Shown one piece after another: positions 52,440-60,777 of a DNA stretch of 64,000 bases; position 1 is the stretch's first letter; the number at the start of each line of letters is the position of its first letter. Source of the stretch: Stenotrophomonas geniculata ATCC 19374 = JCM 13324 (GTDB lineage Bacteria; Pseudomonadota; Gammaproteobacteria; Xanthomonadales; Xanthomonadaceae). Position numbers and translations under genes: made by a program. The notes under the pieces were generated by a model that ran no database searches, had not been told where the DNA came from, and saw only the letters and a list, made by a program, of their open reading frames with translations. The stretch spans positions 1-64,000 of the forward strand of contig NZ_LLXT01000114.1 in NCBI RefSeq assembly GCF_001431625.1, written 5' to 3'.

Positions 52440-52868
52440 ATGCCACTGCGTGCCATCGCCTATGTCAGCCAGGCGCTGCCGGATCTTTCCGCTGAACGGT
52501 TGCGGGCGCTGGTCGACGATGCAGCCCGCTTCAACAAGATGGCGGGCGTGACCGGTGTGCTGCTGCATGACGGCGGGCGATTCCTGCAGTACATCGAGGG
52601 GCCGCCGGATGGTATCGACTCGGTCTACGAGCGGATCCTGCAGGCTGGCAGCCACATCGACATCATCGAACTTGCGCGCGGCCGCCTCGGTCAGCGCCAG
52701 TTTCCGTACTGGTCGATGCGCGCGTTGCCGGTGGAAGAGGCGCTGCTGCGCCAGCTGTCATCCAGCGACTGGTCGGGTTTTACCCGTGCCCTCCAGGGCG
52801 ATCGGTCCGCGCCGACGCCGGTGGATCTGCTCGACAACGTCGTGCAGCCAGTCCTGCACGCCGGCTGA
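52440..52868 (+). CDS. BLUF-domain blue-light sensor
   Basis: A 142-residue short BLUF protein that binds FAD and switches its hydrogen-bond network in blue light. All signature residues are seen: Tyr8, Asn32, Gln50, Trp91 and Met93, with exactly the spacing of AppA Tyr21, Asn45, Gln63, Trp104 and Met106. The core AGVTGVLLHDGGRFLQYIEG is typical. There is no fused output domain, so it signals through protein contacts. It lies 83 bases after the receiver-kinase gene on the same strand. Confidence 0.93.
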   Translation: MPLRAIAYVSQALPDLSAERLRALVDDAARFNKMAGVTGVLLHDGGRFLQYIEGPPDGIDSVYERILQAGSHIDIIELARGRLGQRQFPYWSMRALPVEEALLRQLSSSDWSGFTRALQGDRSAPTPVDLLDNVVQPVLHAG

Positions 52869-52871
52869 GCG

Positions 52872-53192
52872 TCAACGCGAGGTGCCGCCGCAGTAGGCGG
52901 CATGCAGCGCCTGCAACACGCCCAGTGCGGGCCCTTCAATCACGCGGTAGTGGATCGCCTGCGCTTCGCGCCGGGTCGCGACGATGTCCAGTTCGCGCAG
53001 CACCGCCAGATGCTGTGACAGCGCTGATGCGCTGAGTCCGGTCAGTGCCTGCAGTTCCGGCACCGGCGCCTCACCTTCGACGAGGCGGCACAGCACGCGC
53101 AGCCGCGCAGGATGGGCCAGGCTCTTGAGCAGGGCCGCAGCCTGCGAGGCGTGCTCGGCCATGGCGGCGCTGTCGAGCGGGGTGCGGGCCAT
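52872..53192 (-). CDS. ArsR-family repressor, BigR/SqrR type
   Basis: A 106-residue winged-helix regulator (LSASALSQHLAVLRELDIV, about residues 53-71). Cys35 and Cys101 are 66 residues apart, matching the Cys42/Cys108 pair of BigR that forms a disulfide or polysulfide bridge in response to sulfide. It is divergent from a YeeE/YedE pair, the classic BigR target, with AT-rich inverted repeats between. It probably represses the pair until persulfides accumulate. Confidence 0.88.
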   Translation of the reverse strand: MARTPLDSAAMAEHASQAAALLKSLAHPARLRVLCRLVEGEAPVPELQALTGLSASALSQHLAVLRELDIVATRREAQAIHYRVIEGPALGVLQALHAAYCGGTSR

Positions 53193-53204
53193 GGTTGACC
53201 TGTT

Positions 53205-53238
53205 GATTTAGAAAAAGCTAATTTAGAAAAATCTAAAT
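53205..53238. promoter_or_regulatory. BigR-type operator, one perfect and one decayed copy
   Basis: ATTTAGA-AAAA-TCTAAAT (53221-53238) is a perfect 7-bp dyad, and a weaker copy TTTAGAAAAAGCTAA lies immediately upstream (53207-53221). Both sit in the gap between the repressor and the transporters. The half-site ATTTAGAT/TCTAAAT is the known BigR box shape. Confidence 0.75.
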
Positions 53239-53278
53239 CAAAAGGCAAGCGAATGTACGGAATGGGCGGAGGCAGGTC

Positions 53279-53716
53279 ATGACCCTGCCGTGGGCCGCGG
53301 TGGCGGGGGGCGCGTTGATCGGTGCGGCGGCGGTGGTGCTGCTGGCAACCACGGGCCGGGTGGCCGGCATCAGTGGCATCGCTGCTGGCAGTGTGCGTGC
53401 CGCGCCAGGTGAGCGAGGTTGGCGCTGGGCGTTCCTGCTCGGCCTGCTGGCTGCTGCAGGGTTGGTGATGTGGTGGCAGGCCGCGCCAGGGCAAGCGCCC
53501 CGCGCCCTGCTGCGTGATGCCTTGCCGGCGTGGCAGCTGGTCGGTGCCGGCCTGCTGGTCGGCTTCGGTACGCGGTTGGGCAATGGCTGCACCAGTGGTC
53601 ACGGGGTCTGCGGCCTGGCCCGCGGCTCAAAACGGTCGCTGCTGGCGGTGCTGGTGTTCATGGCCTGCGCGATGCTGACCACGTTCCTGATCCGTCACGG
53701 CGGAGGCTTGGCATGA
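53279..53716 (+). CDS. YeeE/YedE-family sulfur transporter, half 1
   Basis: A 145-residue protein with four membrane helices and the family loop RLGNGCTSGHGVCGLARG (Cys104, Cys111). YeeE/YedE proteins (DUF395) carry thiosulfate or persulfide-related sulfur through Cys relays. Here two half-length genes stand in tandem, like the PmpA/PmpB or Xylella arrangement. The stop overlaps the second gene as ATGA. Confidence 0.88.
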   Translation: MTLPWAAVAGGALIGAAAVVLLATTGRVAGISGIAAGSVRAAPGERGWRWAFLLGLLAAAGLVMWWQAAPGQAPRALLRDALPAWQLVGAGLLVGFGTRLGNGCTSGHGVCGLARGSKRSLLAVLVFMACAMLTTFLIRHGGGLA

Positions 53717-54126
53717 GCCGCGCGATGGTGGCCGCCGGTGCGGCAGGCGCGCTTTTCGGCGCAGGCCTGGCGTTGGCCGGCATGACCGATCCGCGCCGCA
53801 TCCTCGGTTTCCTCGACATCGCCGGCGATGTCGATCCCACCTTGGCCTGGGTGCTGGCCTCTGCACTGCTGGTCAGCGCGGTTGGCCAGCGCTGGGTGCT
53901 GCGGCGCGCGCGTCCGTCCTGCGCAACGCGCTTCCAATTGCCCGCTGCGCGCGGTGTCGATCTGCGCCTGGTGCTGGGCGCGGCGTTGTTCGGCATCGGC
54001 TGGGGCTGGGCAGGCTATTGCCCGGGCCCTGCCATCGCCGGGCTGGCGGTGGGATCGCGCGAGGCGCTGTGGTTCGTGCCGGCGATGCTTGCAGGTTTCT
54101 GGCTGCACGATCGCGCAGTCCGCTGA
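53713..54126 (+). CDS. YeeE/YedE-family sulfur transporter, half 2
   Basis: A 137-residue companion half with about four helices, GMTDPRRILGFLDIAGDVDPTLA, and the Cys loop GYCPGPAIAGLAVGS (Cys103). It is translationally coupled to half 1; together they equal one full YeeE. Probable membrane route for sulfur species under the BigR-like repressor. Confidence 0.88.
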   Translation: MSRAMVAAGAAGALFGAGLALAGMTDPRRILGFLDIAGDVDPTLAWVLASALLVSAVGQRWVLRRARPSCATRFQLPAARGVDLRLVLGAALFGIGWGWAGYCPGPAIAGLAVGSREALWFVPAMLAGFWLHDRAVR

Positions 54127-54193
54127 GGCTTCACCGCTGTGTCACCCTGCATGGGGTCATATCCATGGATCACGGGGAAAGGAGCGCAACGAC

Positions 54194-55246
54194 ATGGCAC
54201 GGATGAAGTGGAAGGAAAAGGCACTGCTGGCGGTCGCGCTGGCCGCCGCAGTGGCACCCGCGCTGGCCTGCACGCGTGCGGTGTACCTGGGCGACAACGG
54301 CGATGTGATCACCGCGCGCTCGATGGACTGGAAGGTCGATGTGGCGACCAACCTCTACATACTGCCGCGCGGCATTGCCCGCACCGGTCAGGCCGGCCCG
54401 AAGTCGTTGGCCTGGACCGCGCGTTACGGTTCGGTGGTGGCCACCGGCTACGACGTGTCGACCACCGATGGCATGAACGAAAAGGGCCTGGTGGCCAACC
54501 TGCTGTGGCTGGTCGAGTCGGAGTATCCACAGCAGCGTGGCAACAAACCGGGCCTGGCGATTTCGTTGTGGGCACAGTACGTGCTGGACAACTTCGCAAC
54601 GGTGGAGGAGGCAGTGGCAGCGCTGAAGCGTGAGCCGTACTCCATCGTCACCGACAAGGTGCCCGGCGAGGATCGGCAGGCAACGCTGCATCTTTCACTG
54701 TCCGATGCCAGCGGCGACAGCGCCATCGTCGAGTACATCGGCGGTCGCCAGGTGATACACCATGACCGGCGCTATCAGGTGATGACCAACTCGCCGATCT
54801 TCGAGCAGCAGCTGGCCCTCAACAGTTACTGGCAGCAGATCGGCGGCACGGTGATGCTGCCGGGTACCAACCGCTCCGCTGACCGCTTCGCGCGCGCCTC
54901 GTTCTACATCAACGCCATTCCCAAGGCCGAGGATCCGGTGGTGGCGCTGGCCAGTGTGTTCAGCGTGATCCGCAACACCTCGGTGCCGTACGGCATCACC
55001 ACGCCGGGCGAGCCGAACATCTCATCCACACGCTGGCGCACCGTGGCTGACCACAAGCGGCGGCTGTACTTCTTCGAATCGGCGCTGACCCCGAACACCT
55101 TCTGGGTCGATCTGAACAAGGTCGATTTCGGCGGCAAGGTGCTCAAGCTCGATCTCGGCCCGGACCAGCGCAATACCTTCGCTGGCGATGCACTGGGTCA
55201 CTTCGTGCCCAGCGCACCGTTCACCTTCCTCGGCGTCGACGGTTAG
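54194..55246 (+). CDS. Secreted linear-amide C-N hydrolase (choloylglycine hydrolase family)
   Basis: A 350-residue Ntn-hydrolase. The signal peptide (residues 8-25) ends APALA, leaving Cys26 as the N-terminal nucleophile. Arg42 and Asp45 keep the exact Cys+16 and Cys+19 spacing of choloylglycine and penicillin V acylases. TTDGMNEKGLVANLLWL is the conserved substrate-pocket segment. GGAAAGGAG stands upstream. Periplasmic or secreted relatives hydrolyse acyl amides such as bile conjugates, penicillin V or acyl-homoserine lactones; the actual substrate is unknown. Its stop overlaps the next, convergent gene. Confidence 0.88.
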   Translation: MARMKWKEKALLAVALAAAVAPALACTRAVYLGDNGDVITARSMDWKVDVATNLYILPRGIARTGQAGPKSLAWTARYGSVVATGYDVSTTDGMNEKGLVANLLWLVESEYPQQRGNKPGLAISLWAQYVLDNFATVEEAVAALKREPYSIVTDKVPGEDRQATLHLSLSDASGDSAIVEYIGGRQVIHHDRRYQVMTNSPIFEQQLALNSYWQQIGGTVMLPGTNRSADRFARASFYINAIPKAEDPVVALASVFSVIRNTSVPYGITTPGEPNISSTRWRTVADHKRRLYFFESALTPNTFWVDLNKVDFGGKVLKLDLGPDQRNTFAGDALGHFVPSAPFTFLGVDG

Positions 55247-56031
55247 TTCGACGCCTGGCTGGAGGCCGGGTAGACCGCCTGGATCGCGCAGCTGCCGCGG
55301 GTGTACTGCGGCAGCGGGGCGATGCTCTCACTGCGCAGATCGTCTGTCTCGAACTCGGCAGCCATGATCCGATCGCCAGGATTGCCGCAGATCAAGCCAT
55401 TCTGCAGGCCCGAGTGGAAGCTCAGCTGCGGCGCGCGGTCGAGCTGGCGGCAGTGGCTGCCGAGTTCGACCCGGTAGTAGCGATGGCCACCATTTCGGTG
55501 CGGATTGGTCTCCACCAGCATGCCCTGCGGGTCGGAGGACCAGGCGCGCACGTTGCGCGTGGCAAAGCAGTAGGACGGTGAGCCGCCGAAGCTGCGGCGT
55601 ACCTCCTTGCGTTCGCGGATGGTCACGGCGGGCAGGGTGGCCGTGCGCAGGCGGTCGCTGTCGCGGGCGACGCTGGCGTAGTCACGATCCTGCAGCGGGG
55701 TGACCGCGATGATGGCGCATCGGCGGCCGTCGACCACGACGCGTTCGCTGGGGCGGCCGCAGGCCCAGCCGGCGGGGGCTTCCAGCTTCAACGAGGTGGC
55801 ACCGCGGACACCGGGGCAATCTTCGTTGAAGTCGATCCGATAGGCCTGGCCGGAGGCGGCGCGCAGTGCGATCGAGCGCGGTGAAGCCTGCTCCACTTCC
55901 TGTACGCCGACAGCGTCCATGCAGTGCGGAGCCGGTGGCGTACGCTCCTGTGCGGAGGCCGAAGCTGCGAGCATCAGGCCGAGGCTGGTGGCGAGCACCG
56001 GGGACACCTGCTGATGGGTCACGTCCTGCAC
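55243..56031 (-). CDS. Exported Cys-rich protein with two related repeats
   Basis: A 262-residue protein with a signal peptide (SLGLMLAASASA, cleavage near residue 27). Two similar halves each carry paired Cys: His-Cys...DFNEDCPG...WACG...RRCAI, then SYCFATRNV...LGSHCRQ...LICGNPGD...GSCAIQ. The eight-Cys, two-unit layout suggests disulfides in the periplasm. It looks like the small DUF6491-type repeats of Xanthomonadaceae, but I am not certain. No function can be assigned. Confidence 0.65.
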   Translation of the reverse strand: MQDVTHQQVSPVLATSLGLMLAASASAQERTPPAPHCMDAVGVQEVEQASPRSIALRAASGQAYRIDFNEDCPGVRGATSLKLEAPAGWACGRPSERVVVDGRRCAIIAVTPLQDRDYASVARDSDRLRTATLPAVTIRERKEVRRSFGGSPSYCFATRNVRAWSSDPQGMLVETNPHRNGGHRYYRVELGSHCRQLDRAPQLSFHSGLQNGLICGNPGDRIMAAEFETDDLRSESIAPLPQYTRGSCAIQAVYPASSQASN

Positions 56032-56103
56032 TCCCTGCGTTGGATGACGGATCGACTATAGCAGCGGTTTGCACGGCCGTTGTTACACGCGCACACTGCG
56101 CTG

Positions 56104-56799
56104 ATGGGCGCGATCTTCCATCTGCGGCACTACGGGCAGGCCACTGGCCTGGATCGGCATGACTACGCGCAGTGGGTGCTCCCGCTGCAGGGTGAGCTGC
56201 AGTTCGAGATGGAAGGGCGCGGTGGTCGGCTGGACCTGCTGCAGGGGGCTTTTGTTGCCGCCGGCGAAGCGCATGACCAGATGGCTGACGGTCCCAATGG
56301 GTTCGTGATCGTTGACTGTCCTCCGGGCGTGCTCGATGACGGCACGCAGGAGCATCTGTGCCGGCAGCGCTGGCTGCATCTGCCGCTGGCATTGCGTCGG
56401 CGCCTGGCCGAGGTGCAGGCAGGGCAGCCGATGCCGGCGCTGCTGCCGCAGTTGCTGCAGGTATTTGCACCTGCTGGCAGTGGCGCGCGCATGCAGGGCT
56501 TGTGTGCGGCGGTGCAGGCCGACCCCGGGCAGGCGTGGCCGGTGGCGCGCATGGCCGCGTTCGTCGGGGTCAGCGAGAGCCGGTTGCACGCGCTGTTCCA
56601 GCAGGAGTTCGGGCTCAGCCCGCAAGCCTGGCTCAGTGCGTGCCGGTTGCGCTGGGCCAAGCATCGGTTGCGCACCAGCACGGCGCCGATCAGCGATATC
56701 GCGCTGGCCGCAGGCTATTCCGAGCAGAGCGCACTGACCCGTGCGCTGCGCCGCGAGTGTGGCCAGACCCCGGCCGCGTGGCGCAGGAGCGCCGGCTGA
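56104..56799 (+). CDS. AraC-family transcriptional regulator
   Basis: A 231-residue regulator with an N-terminal AraC-ligand cupin (LPLQGELQFEMEG, LLQGAFVAAGEAHDQ) and a C-terminal AraC domain (VARMAAFVGVSESRLHALFQQEFG and ISDIALAAGYSEQSALTRALRRECG). ATG 56104 has a weak ribosome binding site. A DMT exporter follows 167 bases downstream on the same strand beyond two SMAG hairpins; regulation of it is plausible. Confidence 0.87.
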   Translation: MGAIFHLRHYGQATGLDRHDYAQWVLPLQGELQFEMEGRGGRLDLLQGAFVAAGEAHDQMADGPNGFVIVDCPPGVLDDGTQEHLCRQRWLHLPLALRRRLAEVQAGQPMPALLPQLLQVFAPAGSGARMQGLCAAVQADPGQAWPVARMAAFVGVSESRLHALFQQEFGLSPQAWLSACRLRWAKHRLRTSTAPISDIALAAGYSEQSALTRALRRECGQTPAAWRRSAG

Positions 56800-56802
56800 T
56801 CT

Positions 56803-56877
56803 GTAGAGCCGAGCCCACGCTCGGCTGCCCTTATCTGCACAAGGGCGAATCGCAGCCGAGCATGGGCTCGGCCCTAC
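56803..56877. repeat. Inverted pair of SMAG palindromes
   Basis: The element at 56803-56826 starts GTAG with arms AGCCGAGC/GCTCGGCT. The element at 56853-56877 has arms GCCGAGC/GCTCGGC and ends CTAC. The pair faces head to head with 26 bases between, in the gap between the AraC regulator and the DMT exporter. Confidence 0.85.
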
Positions 56878-56965
56878 AGAGGTGACAAGACAGTAGCCTG
56901 GGTCAAGAGCGCCCAGCGGCCAGCGCTTACACTGCGCGGCCCGTTCTCTCCCCCGAAGAACCCGA

Positions 56966-57916
56966 ATGCGCAACAACCCGATGGCCCTGGGCATCGCCAA
57001 TGGCGTTGCCGCCGGCGCACTGTGGGGCGTGGTTTTCCTCGCGCCCGCCGTGCTGCAGTCGTTCAACGCCCTGCAACTGTCGGCCGGTCGCTATCTGGTC
57101 TACGGCCTGATCGCCGTAGCCCTGCTGCTGCCGCGATGGAAGCGGCTGGCGCCGCGGCTGGGCCGCGCCGAATGGATCGGCCTGCTGTGGCTGAGCCTGG
57201 CCGGGAACCTCGTGTATTTCCTGTTGCTGGCCACGGCGGTGCAGTGGGCCGGTGGCGCGGCGGCGTCCTTGATTGTCGGCCTGATTCCGGTGGTGGTCAC
57301 CCTGGTTGGCGTGCGCGAGCAGGGGGCGGTGCCGCTGAGGCAGCTGCTGCCGGCGCTGGGCCTGTGCGTGCTCGGCGTGGGACTGGTTGGCTGGGAAGCG
57401 CTGATGTCCGAGCATCTGGCAACCCCGTGGCGGCAGCGCCTGATCGGCCTGCTGTGCGCGTTCGGCGCGCTGTTCTCGTGGGCGTTGTACTCGATCGGCA
57501 ACAGCCGCTGGCTGGCGCGCCGACCGGACCTGTCCAGCCATGACTGGTCGCTGCTGACCGGCGTGACGACTGGCGGCCTGGCCCTGCTGCTGGTGCCGAT
57601 GGCCTTCATCGGTCACACCGGCGGGCACACAGCGGCACAGTGGAGTGGTTTCTGGGCGATCAGCGCCGGTGTGGCAGTGGTGGCCTCGATCCTCGGCAAC
57701 GCATTCTGGAACCGCGCCAGCCGCCTGCTGCCACTGACCCTGACCGGCCAGATGATCGTGTTCGAGACTTTGTTCGCGCTGCTGTATGCCTTCGCCTGGC
57801 AGCAGCGCTGGCCGACGCTGCTGGAAGCGCTGGCCATCGTGTTGCTGCTGTCCGGCGTGATGCGGTGCGCGCATGCCCACCGCACGCCGCGGGCGATCGC
57901 CGAACATGCCGGCTGA
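56966..57916 (+). CDS. EamA/DMT-family transporter
   Basis: A 316-residue protein with ten membrane helices in two EamA repeats (LGIANGVAAGALWGVVFLAPA... and RLIGLLCAFGALFSWALYSIG). LTGQMIVFETLFALLY is the RhaT/EamA-type C-terminal signature. It probably exports a metabolite. It lies 137 bases before the threonine leader but has no sequence sign of being in that operon. Confidence 0.87.
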   Translation: MRNNPMALGIANGVAAGALWGVVFLAPAVLQSFNALQLSAGRYLVYGLIAVALLLPRWKRLAPRLGRAEWIGLLWLSLAGNLVYFLLLATAVQWAGGAAASLIVGLIPVVVTLVGVREQGAVPLRQLLPALGLCVLGVGLVGWEALMSEHLATPWRQRLIGLLCAFGALFSWALYSIGNSRWLARRPDLSSHDWSLLTGVTTGGLALLLVPMAFIGHTGGHTAAQWSGFWAISAGVAVVASILGNAFWNRASRLLPLTLTGQMIVFETLFALLYAFAWQQRWPTLLEALAIVLLLSGVMRCAHAHRTPRAIAEHAG

Positions 57917-58016
57917 ATGCGCTCGTCAAGCGTGCTGATGCCCGCTTGGTCTCAGATGCAACCAAATGCCCGCACGTTGACCGATGATCGCCGCAATGGT
58001 TTTTGCATCGCAGCAC

Positions 58017-58045
58017 TTGACAGCCGCCCGGCGCGCAGTGTTTTC
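58017..58045 (+). promoter_or_regulatory. Possible promoter of the threonine operon
   Basis: A consensus TTGACA (58017-58022) stands 17 bases before a weak GTTTTC (58040-58045). Initiation would fall at or just before the leader ATG (58054), giving a very short or absent 5' untranslated region. Confidence 0.4.
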
Positions 58046-58053
58046 TGTACGCC

Positions 58054-58188
58054 ATGGTTCCTGATGCCGCCCACGCCAGCCTGATCGCCCCCGCCGCCGC
58101 GGGCCGTTCGACTGCGCCGGTCGCCACCACCACCATTACCACCACCACCGTCACCACTGCCCTGGTGCGGCCCGTCGTCTTCGTGTAA
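58054..58188 (+). CDS. Threonine operon leader peptide (thrL-like)
   Basis: A 44-codon frame ends 84 bases before thrA. Between codons 23 and 37 it holds ten Thr codons and one Ile codon: VATTTITTTTVTT. A Thr/Ile run ahead of the thr genes is the hallmark of a threonine attenuation leader. It is longer than E. coli ThrL (21 residues) and has an Ala-rich start. No Shine-Dalgarno sequence precedes the ATG. Confidence 0.88.
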   Translation: MVPDAAHASLIAPAAAGRSTAPVATTTITTTTVTTALVRPVVFV

Positions 58189-58202
58189 CTCCCGAAAACC
58201 AC

Positions 58203-58269
58203 GGCCCCGCACCATACAGGTGGCGGGGAAACTCGACACCTGCATGCGACGGGGCCTCCTGCCGAGGTC
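58203..58269 (+). promoter_or_regulatory. thr operon attenuator with alternative hairpins
   Basis: Segment A (GGCCCCG, 58203-58209) can pair with CGGGGCC (58250-58256), or its CCCCGC part with GCGGGG (58223-58228). CAGGTG (58217-58222) can also pair with CACCTG (58237-58242). A short stem GGCCTC/GAGGTC (58253-58258 with 58264-58269) hides the GAGG ribosome binding site of thrA. No T-tract follows any hairpin, so control may act on translation. Confidence 0.55.
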
Positions 58270-58272
58270 TGC

Positions 58273-60777
58273 ATGTCTTCCCACGCCCCCGCTCATCCCG
58301 TTGCCCCGGCCGAACTGGCTGCACCGTCCACTGTCGTGCACAAGTTCGGCGGCACCTCGGTGGCCGATGCCGAACGTTACCGCCATGTTGCCGGCCTGCT
58401 GCTGGCCCGTCCCGAATCGCTGCAGGTCACTGTCGTCTCGGCGATGAAGGGCGTCACCGACGCCTTGATTGAACTGGCCCGGCTGGCGGCCAAGGGTGAT
58501 GAAAGCTGGCGTGAAGCGTGGCATGCGCTGCGCGCGCGCCATCGCGGCGCCGCCGTGGCGCTGTTGGGCGAGCAGGTGGGCGAGACGGTCGAATGGATCG
58601 ACGCCCGCTTTGATCAGCTGGCCGAAGTGCTGGCCGCGCTGGCGGTGATCGGTGAACTGCCGCGCGAGGTCCTGGACCGCGTGCAGGGCCTGGGCGAAGT
58701 GTTCTCCGCGCAGCTGCTTGGCACCCACCTGCGGGCGTTGGGCGAAGAGTGTGCGGTGCTCGATGCGCGTGATGTGCTGGTGGTCGGGCACGGTGAACTG
58801 GGCGTGGATGTCGACTGGGAAGCCAGTGCCGACCGCCTGGCCAAGTGGCGTCTGCAGCACCCGCAATCGCGCCTGGTTGCCACCGGATTCGTCGCGCGTG
58901 ATCGCGATGACCGTATCACCACCCTCGGCCGCAACGGCAGCGATTACTCCGGCGCGATCTTCGCCGCGCTGTTCAATGCCGATGAACTGCACATCTGGAC
59001 CGATGTTGACGGCGTGCTGTCGGCCGACCCGCGGCTGGTGCCTGAAGCCGTGCAGCTGGAATCGCTGAGCTACGACGAAGCCTGCGAACTGGCCTACTTC
59101 GGTGCCAAGGTGGTGCATCCGCAGACGATGTCGCCGGCGATCCGCCTGGGCCTGCCGATCTTCATCCGCAACACGTTCCAGCCGGCGCATCCGGGTACGC
59201 GCATCAGTGCCGAGCGCTCGCCACGCGGACCAGTGAAGGGCCTGACCCTGAGCCCCGGGCTGGCCCTGCTGAACCTGGAAGGCACCGGCCTGATCGGTGT
59301 ACCCGGTACGGCCGAGCGCGTGTTCGCGGCCCTGCGCCAGGCACAGGTGTCGGTGGTGATGATCTCGCAGGGTTCGTCGGAGCATTCGATCTGCTGCGTG
59401 GTGCGTGCTGCTGAAGCAGCGCGTGGCCGCGAGGCGCTGCTGCACGCGTTCGCGCACGAATTGTCGGTCGGTCAGGTGCAGCGCGTGCAGGTCAGTGAGG
59501 GCGTCAGCGTCCTGGCGGCGGTCGGTGACGGCATGGCCGGCCAGCCCGGTGTGGCCGCACGCCTGTTCGAGGCATTGGGGCGTGCGCAGGTGAACATTCT
59601 TGCGATCGCACAGGGCTCGTCCGAACGCAACATCTCGGTCGCGGTGGACAGCGCCGATGCCACCCGCGCGCTGCGCGCGGCGCATGCCGGTTTCTGGCTG
59701 TCGCCGCAGACCTTCGCGGTCGGTGTGATCGGGCCGGGCAATGTCGGTGCCGCACTGCTGGACCAGCTGCTGGCGGCCCGCCCGCAGCTGCTGGCCAAGG
59801 CCAACGTCGACCTGCGCCTGCGCGCGCTGGCTTCGCGTTCGCGCATGCGCCTGGATGCGGATGGGCTGCATGCCGACTGGCGGGAGGCTCTGCAGGGCGC
59901 CGGCGAGTGCAGCGATCTGGATCGCTTCACCGAACACCTGCTGGCCGCGCACCTGCCGCATGCGGTGGTGATCGACTGCAGCGGCAGCGCCGAGGTGGCC
60001 GAGCGCTACGAGGGCTGGCTGGCGGCCGGCATCCATGTGGTCACCCCGAACAAGCAGGCCGGGGCCGGGCCGCTGCCGCGCTACCAGCGCATCCGCGCCG
60101 CGGCGGCGGCAAGTGGCGCACGCTTCCGCTACGAGGCTACGGTGGGTGCAGGCCTGCCGGTGATCACCACGCTGCGTGACCTGGTTGATACCGGTGATGA
60201 AGTGCTGGCGATCGAGGGCATCTTCTCCGGCACGCTGGCCTGGCTGTTCAACCGCTTCGATGGCAGCCAGCCGTTCTCGCAGCTGGTCGCGCAGGCGCGG
60301 TCGATGGGCTACACCGAGCCGGACCCGCGCGATGACCTGTCCGGCGTGGACGTGGCGCGCAAGCTGGTGATCCTGGCGCGCGAGGCCGGCCACGCACTCA
60401 GCCTGGAACAGGTACAGGTGGAAAGCCTGGTGCCGGCGCTGCTGCGCGAGGGCAGCGTGGATGACTTCATGGCGCGGCTGGGCGAGTCCGATGCCAGCCT
60501 GCTTCAGCGCCTGCAGGACGCGCGGGCGCGTGGCGCGGTGCTGCGCTACGTGGCGCAGCTGGGTGCCGGCGGCGCCTCGGTGGGCCTGCAGGAACTGCCC
60601 GCCGATCACGCCTTCGCCAACCTGCGGCTGACCGACAACGTGGTGCAGTTCCGTACCCGCCGTTACTGCGACAATCCGTTGGTGGTGCAGGGGCCGGGCG
60701 CTGGCCCGGAAGTGACCGCGGCCGGTGTGTTCGCCGACCTGCTGCGGGTGGCCGCCGGCGAAGGAGCGCGCCTGTGA
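58273..60777 (+). CDS. thrA: Bifunctional aspartokinase / homoserine dehydrogenase
   Basis: An 834-residue fusion enzyme. The kinase (residues 17-300) has [22 protein letters not shown] and [12 protein letters not shown]. Two ACT domains (about 325-470) bind the threonine effector ([28 protein letters not shown] and the [15 protein letters not shown] repeat). The homoserine dehydrogenase (about 475-834) shows [20 protein letters not shown], and [15 protein letters not shown] with the catalytic [21 protein letters not shown]. It starts and completes the aspartate-to-homoserine route. The stop overlaps thrB as GTGA. Confidence 0.97.
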   Translation: MSSHAPAHPVAPAELAAPSTVVHKFGGTSVADAERYRHVAGLLLARPESLQVTVVSAMKGVTDALIELARLAAKGDESWREAWHALRARHRGAAVALLGEQVGETVEWIDARFDQLAEVLAALAVIGELPREVLDRVQGLGEVFSAQLLGTHLRALGEECAVLDARDVLVVGHGELGVDVDWEASADRLAKWRLQHPQSRLVATGFVARDRDDRITTLGRNGSDYSGAIFAALFNADELHIWTDVDGVLSADPRLVPEAVQLESLSYDEACELAYFGAKVVHPQTMSPAIRLGLPIFIRNTFQPAHPGTRISAERSPRGPVKGLTLSPGLALLNLEGTGLIGVPGTAERVFAALRQAQVSVVMISQGSSEHSICCVVRAAEAARGREALLHAFAHELSVGQVQRVQVSEGVSVLAAVGDGMAGQPGVAARLFEALGRAQVNILAIAQGSSERNISVAVDSADATRALRAAHAGFWLSPQTFAVGVIGPGNVGAALLDQLLAARPQLLAKANVDLRLRALASRSRMRLDADGLHADWREALQGAGECSDLDRFTEHLLAAHLPHAVVIDCSGSAEVAERYEGWLAAGIHVVTPNKQAGAGPLPRYQRIRAAAAASGARFRYEATVGAGLPVITTLRDLVDTGDEVLAIEGIFSGTLAWLFNRFDGSQPFSQLVAQARSMGYTEPDPRDDLSGVDVARKLVILAREAGHALSLEQVQVESLVPALLREGSVDDFMARLGESDASLLQRLQDARARGAVLRYVAQLGAGGASVGLQELPADHAFANLRLTDNVVQFRTRRYCDNPLVVQGPGAGPEVTAAGVFADLLRVAAGEGARL

